The notes beneath the pieces were generated by a model. It was not told the origin of the DNA, did no database searches, and saw only the letters and a program-made list of their open reading frames with translations. DNA of 64,000 nucleotides from Pseudoxanthomonas suwonensis (GTDB taxonomy: Bacteria > Pseudomonadota > Gammaproteobacteria > Xanthomonadales > Xanthomonadaceae): the NCBI RefSeq assembly GCF_010093235.1, contig NZ_PDWP01000010.1:51455-115454 (forward strand). Reading direction: 5' to 3'. Positions within the stretch are counted from its first letter, which is position 1; the number at the start of each line of letters is the position of its first letter. Below, in pieces: positions 56,506-64,000 of this stretch. The position numbers were made by a program, and so were the translations under genes.

Positions 56506-56534
56506 TTCCACAAACCGAAAAATCGTCTTACAAT
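56506..56534 (+). promoter_or_regulatory. Candidate promoter of tRNA-Asp
   Basis: TACAAT at 56529-56534 is a good -10, 13 nt before the tRNA. The hexamer at the proper distance, TTCCAC (56506-56511), is a poor -35. The gap is notably A/T-rich. Confidence 0.5.
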
Positions 56535-56547
56535 AGCTGTCTCACGC

Positions 56548-56624
56548 GGAGTGGTAGTTCAGTCGGTTAGAATGCTGGCCTGTCACGCCGGAGGTCGCGG
56601 GTTCGAGTCCCGTCCACTCCGCCA
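56548..56624 (+). tRNA. tRNA-Asp (GUC)
   Basis: The 77-nt cloverleaf has acceptor GGAGTGG, anticodon loop CTGTCAC (anticodon GTC) and T-loop TTCGAGT. The CCA is encoded. A terminator follows 11 nt later. Confidence 0.97.
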
Positions 56625-56635
56625 TTCATCTGGAG

Positions 56636-56665
56636 AACCCCCGGGAAACCGGGGGTTTTCTTTTT
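56636..56665 (+). terminator. Intrinsic terminator after tRNA-Asp
   Basis: The stem AACCCCCGG / CCGGGGGTT with a GAAA tetraloop is followed by TTCTTTTT. Confidence 0.9.
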
Positions 56666-56866
56666 CCGTGCCCGCCGTAACCCGGCGCTGCGCCATCGCG
56701 TGCACGCGCGTGGCACGGCCTCAAATCGCGGACGCAACGGCAGGCGCATGGCGGCTATGCGGCTTCGACACCGCAGCCGGGTCCCATGGCGGTGGCCGGT
56801 CCGCAGCGTGCCGGGCCGGGTTACACTGCGCGGCTTACATTCGCCGCTTACCTAACCGGGCTAACA

Positions 56867-58831
56867 ATGCTGCAGAAACTCCGCGATCGGTCATCGGGAT
56901 GGGTCGCCACGGTCATCATCGGCCTGCTGATGATTCCGTTCCTCTTCGTCGTCGACCAGAGCTACCTTGGCGGCATCGGCGCCAACAACGTCGCCCAGGT
57001 CAAGGCGCCGCCGTCGTGGTGGCGGTCCGCGCCCGCGTTCTGGCCGGTCTCGCTGCTGTGGGAGCACCAGGAAGTCAGCGGCGACGAGTTCCGCCAGCGC
57101 TTCGAACAGGCGCGCATGCAGGCGCGGCAGGAGCAGGGCGAGGCGTTCGATCCGCGCGAGTTCGAGGGCATCGAGAACAAGCGTCGTGTCCTGGACCAGC
57201 TGGTGGACGAGAAGGCGCTGCTGCTGGCCGCCGACCGCGCTGGCGTGGTGGTCTCCGATGCCGCGGTGCGCGAGTACATCGAATCGATCCCTGCCTTCCA
57301 GGTCGAAGGCAAGTTCGACAGGGCGCGCTACCAGGCGGTGCTGGCCTCGCAGGTGCCGGCGCGCACCCCGCGCCAGTTCGACGAGCTGGTCCGCCAGTCG
57401 CTGCGCCAGTCGCTGCTGCCGATGGGCATCGGCGCGTCGGCCTTCGTGACCGACGTCGAGCTCGACCGGCTGCTGCGCCTTTCGGGCGAGACCCGCGACG
57501 TGGAGCTGGCCCTGCTCCCGGAGGTCCCCGAGGACACCGCGCCGGTGAGCGACGCCGACGCGCAAGCCTGGCACCAGGCGCATGCCGCCGACTTCATGCG
57601 CCCCGAGCGGGTGACCATCGAATACGTGGAGGTGACTGCGCAGCAGCTGCCGGCTCCTTCGGCCCCGGCCGAGGCCGCGCTGCGCAAGCGCTATGAGGAC
57701 GAGAAGGCGCGCTTCGGCGAGCCCGAGCGCCGCCTGGCCTCCCACATCCTCGTGCGCGTCGAGGACGGTGGCGATGCCGCCGCCGCCGAGCGCAAGGCCG
57801 CCGAACTGGCCAGGCAGGCCGCCGCTCCGGGCGCCGATTTCGCCGCGCTGGCGCGCGAGCATTCGGAGGATCCGGGCTCGCGCGATGCCGGCGGCGACCT
57901 GGGCTGGGTGGAGCAGGGCATGATGGTCGCCCCGTTCGAGCAGGCGCTGTTCGCGATGCAGCCGGGCGAGGTGCGCGGTCCGGTGAAGACCGATTTCGGT
58001 TGGCACGTGCTGCAGCTGCGCGAGGTGCAGGCCGGTTCGGCCCGGCCGTTCGAGGAGGTGCGCGACGAGCTCGCCCGCGAGCAGGCGCAGGCCGATCGCG
58101 AACGCGCCTTCAGCGACCTCACCGGCCGCCTGACCGACCTGGTCTACCAGAACCCGTCGTCGCTGGAGCCGGCCGCGCGCGAGCTGGGCCTGGAGGTCCG
58201 CACGCTGGGGCCGTTCAGTCGCGAGGACACCATCGGCATCGCCGCCTCGCCGGAGGTCAAGCGCGCCGCGTTCTCCGAGATGCTGATCGAGGACGGCACC
58301 GCCAGCGATCCCATCGAGATCGGGCCGCAGCACAGCGTGCTGATCCGCGTGCTCGAGCACGAGCCTGCCGCGGCGCGTCCGCTGGCCGAGGTGCGCTCCG
58401 AGGTCGAGGCCGCGGTGCGGGCCGACCGTCGCGCCAAGGCCGCCGTCGCCGCCGCCGAAGCCGCGCTGGAGCGCCTGCGCGCGGGCGAGGCCCTGGCCGC
58501 GGTGGCAGGCGCCGATGCCCAGCTGATGCCGCTGAGCGGCCTGCCGCGCGGCGCCCCGGCGCCGTCGCCGGAAGCCAACCGCGCGATCTTCGCCGCTCCG
58601 GCGCCGGAGGAGGGCAAGCCCTCGTTCGGTCGCTTCGCGCTGCCGGGCGGTCGCCAGGCCGTGTTTGCGGTCAACGCGGTGCACCCGGGCAAGCCGGAGG
58701 AACTGCCGCAGGAGCAGCGCAAGCTGCTGCGCCAGCAGTTCGCCCAGCTCGAAGGTGCGGCCGCCGCCGAGGACTACGTCCGCCGCATCCGCGGCCAGTT
58801 CAAGGTGCAGGTCGAAGAAAGCCAGCTCTGA
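56867..58831 (+). CDS. ppiD: Periplasmic folding chaperone / peptidyl-prolyl isomerase PpiD
   Basis: A 654-residue inner-membrane-anchored protein facing the periplasm. The single N-terminal helix is WVATVIIGLLMIPFLFVVD after MLQKLRDRSSG. SurA-like N-terminal chaperone helices follow (EGIENKRRVLDQLVDEKALLLAADRAGV in parts). The parvulin domain lies around 315-410, with LASHILVRVED, FAALAREHSEDPGSR, GGDLGWVEQGMMVAPFE and KTDFGWHVLQL. It helps outer-membrane proteins leave the Sec translocon. The ATG at 56867 has no ribosome-binding site (upstream CTAACA). Confidence 0.92.
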   Translation: MLQKLRDRSSGWVATVIIGLLMIPFLFVVDQSYLGGIGANNVAQVKAPPSWWRSAPAFWPVSLLWEHQEVSGDEFRQRFEQARMQARQEQGEAFDPREFEGIENKRRVLDQLVDEKALLLAADRAGVVVSDAAVREYIESIPAFQVEGKFDRARYQAVLASQVPARTPRQFDELVRQSLRQSLLPMGIGASAFVTDVELDRLLRLSGETRDVELALLPEVPEDTAPVSDADAQAWHQAHAADFMRPERVTIEYVEVTAQQLPAPSAPAEAALRKRYEDEKARFGEPERRLASHILVRVEDGGDAAAAERKAAELARQAAAPGADFAALAREHSEDPGSRDAGGDLGWVEQGMMVAPFEQALFAMQPGEVRGPVKTDFGWHVLQLREVQAGSARPFEEVRDELAREQAQADRERAFSDLTGRLTDLVYQNPSSLEPAARELGLEVRTLGPFSREDTIGIAASPEVKRAAFSEMLIEDGTASDPIEIGPQHSVLIRVLEHEPAAARPLAEVRSEVEAAVRADRRAKAAVAAAEAALERLRAGEALAAVAGADAQLMPLSGLPRGAPAPSPEANRAIFAAPAPEEGKPSFGRFALPGGRQAVFAVNAVHPGKPEELPQEQRKLLRQQFAQLEGAAAAEDYVRRIRGQFKVQVEESQL

Positions 58832-58851
58832 CCGGCTGGCGTCGGGGACAG

Positions 58852-58885
58852 GGGCGCGGAACCGCGAGGTCCGCGCCCTTTCCTT
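58852..58885 (+). terminator. Intrinsic terminator of ppiD
   Basis: GGGCGCGGAACC and GGTCCGCGCCC pair with one bulged A and a GCGA loop, followed by TTTCCTTTT. It also separates ppiD from the convergent mltD-like gene. Confidence 0.75.
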
Positions 58886-58916
58886 TTGCGGGTCCGGGAA
58901 CCGCGGTGGAACCGGC

Positions 58917-60113
58917 TCAGTCGATGCGCAGCTTCATGCCCGGCCGCAGGACGCTGTCGGCGGCGAGGTCGTTGAGTTCCAGCAGCCGGCGTACCGCCAC
59001 GCCGTGGCGGCGGGCGATGGCCCAGACGGACTCGCCGCGGCGGACGACGTGCACGCGTCCCGTGGCCGGGGCCGGGGTGGCGCCCGCGTCCGCATCCGCG
59101 GACGCGGCGGTGGCACGCACCGCGTCCAGGGCCGTCGCCGGTGGCGGCGTGATCGCCGGGACCAGGGCCAGCGGCGCGGTGGTCCAGCGCTGCGCCAGCG
59201 CAGGGTTCAGGCGCCGCAGCACTGCCGCGTCCTGGCCGTTGCCCAGTGCCCAGGTATCGAGCTTGCTGGCGCCTTCCAGCTGGCGCGCTTCAAGGGCCAA
59301 TACCGGCCGGTCCAGGCGGTCCATCCATTCCGGCTCGTCGCCGGCGCGGCTCAGTACGCAGGCCAGCGCGTGGAGCTTGTCCACGTAGGCATAGGTGATG
59401 GGGGACAGCCCCTGCAGCGAGCCCGGCGTGGCTTCGAGCGCGACGTTGCCACTGCGGCGCAAGGCCTGCAGCACGCGCGACTCGCCGGCGTTGTAGGCCA
59501 TCGCGGTCAGCCGCCAGTTGCCGCCCAGCATGCCGTTGAGCTTGCGCAGGTACTCCACCGCGGCGCGGGTGGATTCGGCCGGCGACAGGCGGCCGTCGTA
59601 GTCCTTGTGCACGGGCACGCCGTGGTGGCGCGCGGTGTGGCTTACGAACTGCCACAGTCCGGCTGGCCCGCTTGCGCTGCGGGCACCCGGCGCGTAGCCG
59701 CTTTCCACGAACGGGATGAGCGCGTATTCGGTGGGCAGGTGCGCCTGGCGCAGCGCATCGACCACGTGGCCGAACAGCGGCAGCACGTCGCTGTCCGGAT
59801 CGGCCAGGCGCGCCGGCGCGTGCCGGAAATGCTGTTCGTAGCGGGTCGTGCCGGACCCGCACGCCGGCTCGGCCAGTCCGTCGCGGAACGCCTGGTAGAT
59901 GTCGCGCCCGCTGCGCATGCCCTCGGGCATGGCCGCGGCCTCCGCTTCGCCGGTTTCAGCCCCGGTCGGCGCGGAAGGCGGCGCGTCGGCGGATTCGCCC
60001 GGGATATCGCCGTCGATCGGTGCGGCCTGCGGCCCGGGGGCGGGAGACGGCGCCTCCTGCGCGAATGCCACGCAGGAGAAGGCCACCAGCGCGACCGGCC
60101 AGGCGCGCCTCAT
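58917..60113 (-). CDS. mltD: Membrane-bound lytic transglycosylase with LysM domain (MltD-like)
   Basis: A 398-residue exported murein hydrolase. The signal is [18 protein letters not shown]. The SLT domain has the catalytic Glu in IPFVESGYAPGARSASGPAGLWQFV and the substrate motif MAYNAGESRV. One LysM module lies at the C-terminus (HVVRRGESVWAIARRHGVAVRRLLELNDL). E. coli MltD is a lipoprotein with two LysM; here there is one LysM and no lipobox. The ATG overlaps the gloB stop by four bases (60110-60113), the same mltD-gloB pairing as in E. coli, although the order in the operon is gloB first. Confidence 0.88.
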   Translation of the reverse strand: MRRAWPVALVAFSCVAFAQEAPSPAPGPQAAPIDGDIPGESADAPPSAPTGAETGEAEAAAMPEGMRSGRDIYQAFRDGLAEPACGSGTTRYEQHFRHAPARLADPDSDVLPLFGHVVDALRQAHLPTEYALIPFVESGYAPGARSASGPAGLWQFVSHTARHHGVPVHKDYDGRLSPAESTRAAVEYLRKLNGMLGGNWRLTAMAYNAGESRVLQALRRSGNVALEATPGSLQGLSPITYAYVDKLHALACVLSRAGDEPEWMDRLDRPVLALEARQLEGASKLDTWALGNGQDAAVLRRLNPALAQRWTTAPLALVPAITPPPATALDAVRATAASADADAGATPAPATGRVHVVRRGESVWAIARRHGVAVRRLLELNDLAADSVLRPGMKLRID

Positions 60114-60868
60114 GCGGCGAACCCGTCCTTCCAGGCGCGCAGTGCGCCGAAACACTCCGCGTCGTTGCGCGGGGCGTGTCCCAAGCGGCGCGCGGCGGCC
60201 TCGCGGACGGCAGGTTCCCCGCAACGCAGGAAGGGATTGGTGTCCAGTTCGGTCGACAGGGCGACCGGGACCGTGGGCTGGCCGGCCTGGCGCAGCGCAG
60301 TGGCCTCAGCCTGGCGTCGTGCCAGCGCACGGTTGCCCGGTTCCACGGCCAGGGCGAAAGCGGCATTGGAAAGCGTGTATTCGTGGCCGCAGCAGACCAG
60401 GGTGTCGCCCGGGAGGGCGGCCAGGCGCTGCAGCGATTCGTGCATCTGCACCGCTTCGCCCTCGAACGTCCGCCCGCAGCCGAGGCTGAACAGGGTGTCG
60501 CCGCAGAACAGCGCCCCCTCGACCAGGTAGGCGATGTGGCTGCGGGTATGGCCGGGCACGCCGATCACCCGGATCGCATGGCCGCCCAGCTGCAGCCGGT
60601 CGCCGTCCCCGGCACGCTCGCTGGCGAACGGGATGCGGGGGTCGTCGGGGCCGACCACCGGGACGCCGGGCCAGCGCTCCAGCAGCTCCGGGACCCCGGC
60701 GCAATGGTCGGCGTGGTGGTGGGTCAGGAGGATCGCGGCCGGCACCAGGCCCCGTTCCGCGGCGGCGAACACCGGTTCGGCCGCGCCGGGATCGACCACG
60801 AGCGCCTTGCCTGCACCCAGGGCCCAGACATAGTTGTCCTGCAATGCCGGCAGCGGGGTCGGTCGCAT
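60110..60868 (-). CDS. gloB: Hydroxyacylglutathione hydrolase (glyoxalase II)
   Basis: A 252-residue metallo-beta-lactamase-fold enzyme that releases D-lactate from S-lactoylglutathione. The metal motif is [12 protein letters not shown], with other ligands in [27 protein letters not shown] and [11 protein letters not shown]. The C-terminal helical substrate domain ends [13 protein letters not shown]. Cys replaces the usual Val/Gly after the second His, which is not expected to be critical. ATG 60866-60868 gives the family length; a longer frame runs antisense to yafS. Confidence 0.92.
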   Translation of the reverse strand: MRPTPLPALQDNYVWALGAGKALVVDPGAAEPVFAAAERGLVPAAILLTHHHADHCAGVPELLERWPGVPVVGPDDPRIPFASERAGDGDRLQLGGHAIRVIGVPGHTRSHIAYLVEGALFCGDTLFSLGCGRTFEGEAVQMHESLQRLAALPGDTLVCCGHEYTLSNAAFALAVEPGNRALARRQAEATALRQAGQPTVPVALSTELDTNPFLRCGEPAVREAAARRLGHAPRNDAECFGALRAWKDGFAA

Positions 60869-60873
60869 AGAAT
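60868..60873 (+). promoter_or_regulatory. -10 box of yafS suggesting a leaderless mRNA
   Basis: TAGAAT at 60868-60873 is followed by seven bases and the ATG at 60881, so transcription would begin on or beside the start codon. No Shine-Dalgarno sequence is present. The box overlaps the gloB start codon on the other strand. Confidence 0.45.
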
Positions 60874-60880
60874 CGGGACC

Positions 60881-61534
60881 ATGCCTGCGCCCGACACCCG
60901 CCGTCAACCCGGTGCCCCGGCCTGGTTCAGCGCCCCGCAGGGGCGGCTCCTGCTGGCGGCGGAGCGCCGCTGGGTGCTGCAGCGCCTGGCTGAACGGCCG
61001 GTCCAGCCATGGCTCTGGCTGTGCCCGGAGGCCCCGGCCGACTGGACGCCGCCGCCCGCGCGCGGCCTGCTCCTGCACGGCGGCACGGGCGCCTACCTGG
61101 GCAGCCTGCGCTGCGGCCTGCCCCTGCCCGTGGCCAGCGGCTGCATCGCCAACGTGGTGGTGCAGCACGCGCCCTCGCCCGGGCTGCAGCCGCTGCTGGA
61201 GGAGTGCGAGCGGGTCCTGCTGGAGGGCGGACGGCTGTGGCTGTGCACGTTCAATCCCTGCAGTCCCTACCGCCTGCGTGCAGGGCCGGCCGGCCTGGCC
61301 GCGCGCCCGCTCACGTCCTGGATCCGGCGCCTGCAGGCCCTCGGCCTGGTCGCCGCGGCGCCGCCGCGTTGCGTCGGGCCGCGCTGGTTCCCGCGCGAAA
61401 GTGCTGGCAATCCCGCCGGGGGCACGGCATCGTTGCGCGCCGGGTGCGTGCTGGAATTCGAAAAGCGCGCGCTCGCGCCGGTGGGGCCGGTGCCGGCAGG
61501 CTGGAGACAGCCGGGCACCGCGCCCGCGGCGTGA
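60881..61534 (+). CDS. SAM-dependent methyltransferase-like protein (YafS-like)
   Basis: A 217-residue protein in the position of E. coli yafS, between gloB and rnhA. The C-terminal methyltransferase region is recognisable: [35 protein letters not shown] in short parts ([29 protein letters not shown]), then [13 protein letters not shown] and a basic loop. The N-terminal glycine-rich SAM motif is degenerate ([13 protein letters not shown]), so activity is uncertain. It is separated by 13 nt from rnhA. Confidence 0.75.
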   Translation: MPAPDTRRQPGAPAWFSAPQGRLLLAAERRWVLQRLAERPVQPWLWLCPEAPADWTPPPARGLLLHGGTGAYLGSLRCGLPLPVASGCIANVVVQHAPSPGLQPLLEECERVLLEGGRLWLCTFNPCSPYRLRAGPAGLAARPLTSWIRRLQALGLVAAAPPRCVGPRWFPRESAGNPAGGTASLRAGCVLEFEKRALAPVGPVPAGWRQPGTAPAA

Positions 61535-61547
61535 CCACAGGAACCAG

Positions 61548-61994
61548 ATGAAGAAGATCGAGATCCATACCGACGGCGCCTGCTCCGGCAATCCGGGGCC
61601 CGGAGGCTGGGGCGCGCTGCTGCGCTACAAGGCGCACGAGCGCGAGCTGTCCGGCGGCGAGCCGGACACCACCAACAACCGGATGGAGCTGATGGCTGCC
61701 ATCAGTGCCCTGGAGGCGCTGACCGAGCCGTGCGAGGTGGTGTTGTTCACCGATTCGCAGTACGTGCGCCAGGGCATCACCGAGTGGATGCCCGGCTGGG
61801 TGCGCCGCGGCTGGAAGACCGCCGGGGGCGACCCGGTCAAGAACCGCGACCTGTGGGAGCGCCTGCACGCGGCCTGCCAGCGCCACAAGATCGAGTGGCG
61901 CTGGGTCAAGGGCCACAATGGCGACCCGGACAACGAGCGCGTGGACGCGATCGCGCGCGCCGCGTCCCAGCAGGCGCGGGCCGCGGCGCGGTAA
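61548..61994 (+). CDS. rnhA: Ribonuclease HI
   Basis: A 148-residue endonuclease that cuts RNA in RNA:DNA hybrids. The catalytic acids are Asp9 ([15 protein letters not shown]), Glu47 (NRMELMA), Asp69 (FTDSQY) and Asp133 (ERVDAIA), with His123 in KGHNG. All match E. coli RNase HI within one residue. dnaQ follows after 10 nt. Confidence 0.96.
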   Translation: MKKIEIHTDGACSGNPGPGGWGALLRYKAHERELSGGEPDTTNNRMELMAAISALEALTEPCEVVLFTDSQYVRQGITEWMPGWVRRGWKTAGGDPVKNRDLWERLHAACQRHKIEWRWVKGHNGDPDNERVDAIARAASQQARAAAR

Positions 61995-62004
61995 ACTTGC
62001 GCCG

Positions 62005-62748
62005 ATGCGCCAGATCATCCTCGATACCGAAACCACCGGCCTGGAGTGGAAGAAGGGCAACCGCGTGGTCGAGATCGGCTGCGTGGAACTGCTGGAGCGC
62101 CGCCCGAGCGGGCGCAACTTCCACCGCTACCTCAAGCCGGACTGCGAGTTCGAGGCTGGCGCCCAGGAAGTCACCGGCCTGACCCTGGAGTTCCTGGCCG
62201 ACAAGCCGGCCTTCGAGGAGATCGTCGAGGAATTCCTCGAGTACATCGACGGCGCCGAGCTGATCATCCACAACGCGGCGTTCGACCTGGGCTTCCTCGA
62301 CTACGAGCTGTCGCGCTGCGGCGCGCATTTCGGCCGCATCACCGACCGCTGCAGTGTGGTCGACACCCTGCTGCTGGCGCGCGAACGCTTCCCCGGGCAG
62401 CGCAACTCCCTGGATGCATTGTGCAAGCGGCTGGGCGTGGACAACTCGCATCGCCAGCTGCACGGCGCGCTGCTCGACGCCCAGATCCTCGCCGACGTCT
62501 ATATCGCGCTGACTTCCGGCCAGGAGGAGATCGGCTTTGCCGAGGTCGAGACCGCAGCCAGGGGGCCGGCGGTGGCCGCAGTCAGTTTCGGACCGGTGTC
62601 CGGCGAGCGTCCGCGCATCAGCGCCCAGCCGGCGGAACTGGAAGCGCACGCACGACGCCTGGCGCACCTGCGCAAGAAGGCCGGTCGCGCGCTGTGGGAC
62701 CAGTACGAGCCGCTGCCGGAGCCCGAGCCGGAGCTGCAGCCGGCCTGA
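62005..62748 (+). CDS. dnaQ: DNA polymerase III epsilon subunit (proofreading exonuclease)
   Basis: A 247-residue 3'-5' exonuclease. Exo I is LDTETTG (Asp7, Glu9), Exo II is HNAAFDLGFLDYEL, and Exo III-epsilon is HGALLDAQILADVY with the catalytic His and Asp. The C-terminal tail that binds the alpha subunit is present (LRKKAGRALWDQYEPLP). The adjacency rnhA-dnaQ is the same as in E. coli, but the two are transcribed in the same direction. Confidence 0.95.
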   Translation: MRQIILDTETTGLEWKKGNRVVEIGCVELLERRPSGRNFHRYLKPDCEFEAGAQEVTGLTLEFLADKPAFEEIVEEFLEYIDGAELIIHNAAFDLGFLDYELSRCGAHFGRITDRCSVVDTLLLARERFPGQRNSLDALCKRLGVDNSHRQLHGALLDAQILADVYIALTSGQEEIGFAEVETAARGPAVAAVSFGPVSGERPRISAQPAELEAHARRLAHLRKKAGRALWDQYEPLPEPEPELQPA

Positions 62749-62754
62749 GCCGGC

Positions 62755-63459
62755 TCAGTGGCAGCGCACCAGCACCACGGTGACGTTGTCCGAACCGCCG
62801 CCATCCAGCGCCGCGGCGACCAGCACGTCCACGCATTCCTGCGCGCTGCAGTCCTGCCAGGACAGGACCTCGGCCATGCGCGCGTCGTCGACTTCCTCGG
62901 TCAGGCCGTCGCTGCAGAGCAGGATCTGCATTCCCGGGCGCAGTTCGCCGGACATCGTGGCGACCTTCAGGTGCGCCGGGTCGGTCACGCCCAGGGCCTG
63001 GGTGACCGCGCTGCGCTGCGGATGGCTGCGTGCCTCCTCGGGCGTGAGGCTGCCCTGGGCAATCAGTTCCTGCACGTAGCTGTGGTCCTGGCTGAGCTGG
63101 GCCAGGCGCCCGTCGCGCCACAGGTAGGCGCGGCTGTCGCCGATCCAGGCCACCTCGAAGCGGTCGCCCTGGACCCGCAGGACCACGGCGGTGGTACCCA
63201 TGGGCAGGGCGTCGTTGCGCCGGCGCGAGGCGCGGATGATCTCCTCGTCGGCCACCCGCAGCGCCTGCGCCAGCGGCGTGCCCTGGCGCACCTCGCGCAC
63301 GATCGCCTCGCGCGCCAGCGCGCTTGCCACCTCGCCGCAGGCGTGCCCACCCATGCCATCGGCCACCAGCCACAGCCCCAGCTCGCTGTCGCCGTAGTAT
63401 GTGTCCTCGTTCAACGCCCGGCGCAGGCCGGGGTGGGTGAGGTGTCCGAATTCGATCAT
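62755..63459 (-). CDS. PP2C-type serine/threonine protein phosphatase
   Basis: A 234-residue metal-dependent phosphatase. The metal-binding acids are in NEDTYYGD (Asp19), VADGMGGHACGE (Asp34), CSDGLTEEV and GGGSDNVTVVLV; WIGDSRAYLW is also conserved. It resembles bacterial Stp/PrpC enzymes that reverse Ser/Thr phosphorylation. No kinase gene is next to it in the window. ATG 63457-63459 is chosen at the family N-terminus; the frame extends to 63498. It is convergent with dnaQ (6-nt gap). Confidence 0.88.
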   Translation of the reverse strand: MIEFGHLTHPGLRRALNEDTYYGDSELGLWLVADGMGGHACGEVASALAREAIVREVRQGTPLAQALRVADEEIIRASRRRNDALPMGTTAVVLRVQGDRFEVAWIGDSRAYLWRDGRLAQLSQDHSYVQELIAQGSLTPEEARSHPQRSAVTQALGVTDPAHLKVATMSGELRPGMQILLCSDGLTEEVDDARMAEVLSWQDCSAQECVDVLVAAALDGGGSDNVTVVLVRCH

Positions 63460-63617
63460 TGGGCGCGGGAATCCCCGAGGCGCTGGAGTAGCGTGCAATC
63501 ATCCCGGCCGGCAGCGCCCCCGGCAAGGTTCGGCTGTCCGATGCGCCTGTGCATCCTTGGCTTGTCCGCGCGCGCCGGGCCACGTATCATTCCCGCCCCG
63601 GCCGCGGCCGGGCCACC

Positions 63618-63708
63618 GGAGAGGTGGCAGAGTGGTTGAATGTACCTGACTCGAAATCAGGCAGGCGTTTATAGCGCCTCGGGGGTTCGAATCCCCCCCT
63701 CTCCGCCA
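63618..63708 (+). tRNA. tRNA-Ser (CGA)
   Basis: The 91-nt gene has the long variable arm typical of serine tRNAs, acceptor GGAGAGG/CCTCTCC and anticodon loop CTCGAAA (anticodon CGA). The CCA is encoded at 63706-63708. Confidence 0.97.
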
Positions 63709-63710
63709 GA

Positions 63711-63751
63711 TGCAAATAAAAAGGCCCCCTCGCGGGGCCTTTTTATTTGCA
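63711..63751. terminator. Long bidirectional terminator after tRNA-Ser
   Basis: An 18-bp perfect stem runs from TGCAAATAAAAAGGCCCC (63711-63728) to its complement ending 63751, with a 5-nt loop. The GC core followed by TTTTTATTT works in both directions. Confidence 0.9.
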
Positions 63752-63867
63752 TCCGGTGAGGGGGCCTGGTTCGAACCCCTCGGTTCGACCGCCCGCGAAG
63801 CGGGTGGCGCGAGGCGCGCAGCGCCTCGCAATCCCCCTTCAATGCGGTATTGGGGGCGATGCAGGAC
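63752..63867. other. Unexplained hairpin cluster between tRNA-Ser terminator and IS end
   Basis: Three hairpins follow one another: CCCGC-GAA-GCGGG (near 63792-63804), GCGAGGCGC-GCA-GCGCCTCGC (63809-63829) and an imperfect CCCCC/GGGGG stem with an inner CAAT/ATTG (near 63832-63856). Upstream is a T-arm-like GGTTCGAACC (63770-63779). No open reading frame is credible here. It could be a small RNA, REP-like repeats or IS-junction debris. Confidence 0.4.
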
Positions 63868-63875
63868 TTTTTATT

Positions 63876-64000
63876 GGTTCTTCACCCAACTCCGGGGAAG
63901 GCCGCCCGGATCTTGAGGAAGAAGTAGGCGTCATCGCGGAAGCCGTAGGCCATGCGCTTGATGACCTTGATCTTGTTGTTGATGCCCTCGACCAGGTTGG
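63876..64000 (-). mobile_element. ISL3-family insertion sequence, one end (continues beyond window)
   Basis: The element seems to begin at about 63876, at the likely terminal repeat GGTTCTTCACCCAACTCC, just outside the transposase stop. The eight bases before it, TTTTTATT (63868-63875), are A/T-only, as expected for the 8-bp target duplications of ISL3 elements. The other end lies beyond the window, so neither the repeat nor the duplication can be confirmed. Confidence 0.6.
63882..64000 (-). CDS. ISL3-family transposase, C-terminal part
   Basis: The last 39 codons of a minus-strand gene: the visible end reads NLVEGINNKIKVIKRMAYG, then FRDDAYFFLKIRAAFPGVG and TGA (63882-63884). The EGINNKIKVIKR...YGFRD pattern is the conserved end of the DDE transposase domain of the ISL3 family, including the last catalytic Glu in VEGINN. 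The N-terminal part lies outside the window, so its integrity is unknown. Confidence 0.82.
   Translation of the reverse strand, partial: NLVEGINNKIKVIKRMAYGFRDDAYFFLKIRAAFPGVG

Noticed and set aside
56567..56749. Short minus-strand frame with GGVDGTRTRDLRRDR
   Set aside because: It is the reverse-strand artefact of tRNA-Asp.
63770..63790. Possible second tRNA fragment (GGTTCGAACCCCTC)
   Set aside because: No acceptor stem, anticodon arm or CCA can be fitted around it. It was kept only as a T-arm-like word within the hairpin cluster.
63499..63831. Reading frame with WRRGGDSNPRGAIN
   Set aside because: It is the reverse-strand artefact of tRNA-Ser and its terminator.
63739..63875. CTTTTTATT occurring twice (63739-63747 and 63867-63875)
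   Set aside because: The first copy is part of the tRNA-Ser terminator stem. A 9-nt A/T word near a terminator is not enough to claim a target duplication around the 119-nt segment between them.

Overview
The window looks like chromosome from a high-GC gammaproteobacterium of the Xanthomonadaceae/Lysobacteraceae (Lysobacter, Luteimonas or Pseudoxanthomonas type). This rests on the strong G/C third-position bias, a DUF3247 protein, the phoB-phoR-ppk-ppx order, the tig-clpP-clpX-lon-hupB-tRNA-ppiD block, a pilT-pilU pair, and an NAD-type isocitrate dehydrogenase. The genus is inference. Nearly all of the window is core chromosome; the only clear mobile DNA is the end of an ISL3-family element at the right edge.

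Layout, left to right. (1) 1-11 kb: small unknown proteins, an MFS exporter, a SemiSWEET-like protein, an SRPBCC-like protein, an aldo/keto reductase, a two-gene RND efflux unit (permease and adaptor, without outer-membrane channel or regulator), and an MHS-type MFS symporter. (2) 10.5-13 kb: two tandem bacteriohemerythrins and a REC-REC-GGDEF diguanylate cyclase. (3) 13-25 kb: a complete polyamine uptake and catabolism locus equivalent to Pseudomonas spuI/pauB and spuABCDEFGH. (4) 25-31 kb: a pirin, two small exported proteins, proC and yggS, divergent from the twitching ATPases pilT and pilU. (5) 31-36 kb: membrane proteins, a DUF72 protein, tag, and algH-ruvX-pyrB. (6) 36-46 kb: a VWA lipoprotein, then the phosphate/polyphosphate operon phoB-phoR-ppk-ppx behind a recognisable Pho box, and bepA. 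(7) 46-49.5 kb: glutaredoxin, an AhpD-like protein, NAD-isocitrate dehydrogenase, a Bax-inhibitor-1 protein and a five-tRNA cluster (Pro, Arg, His, Lys, Leu). (8) 49.7-59 kb: protein quality control (tig, clpP, clpX, lon), hupB, tRNA-Val, tRNA-Asp and ppiD. (9) 58.9-63.5 kb: the conserved mltD-gloB / yafS-rnhA-dnaQ neighbourhood and a PP2C phosphatase. (10) 63.6-64 kb: tRNA-Ser, its terminator, a cluster of unexplained hairpins and the ISL3 end.

Functional links: the spu block imports polyamines (two binding proteins, one ABC core) and degrades them through gamma-glutamylation and transamination. PhoBR probably controls its own operon, which also makes and degrades polyphosphate. The Clp, Lon, trigger factor, PpiD and BepA genes cover folding and proteolysis in the cytoplasm and envelope.

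I found no CRISPR array, defence island, prophage or biosynthetic cluster, and no clearly new multi-gene system. The signals that go beyond ordinary annotation are regulatory: near-identical promoter architecture at lon and hupB, a perfect 32-bp palindrome just upstream of a YitT-family gene, two promoters that imply leaderless mRNAs (algH, yafS), a Pho box at phoB, ATTCGTGATT-type repeats between pilT and pilU, and three hairpins beside the IS end.
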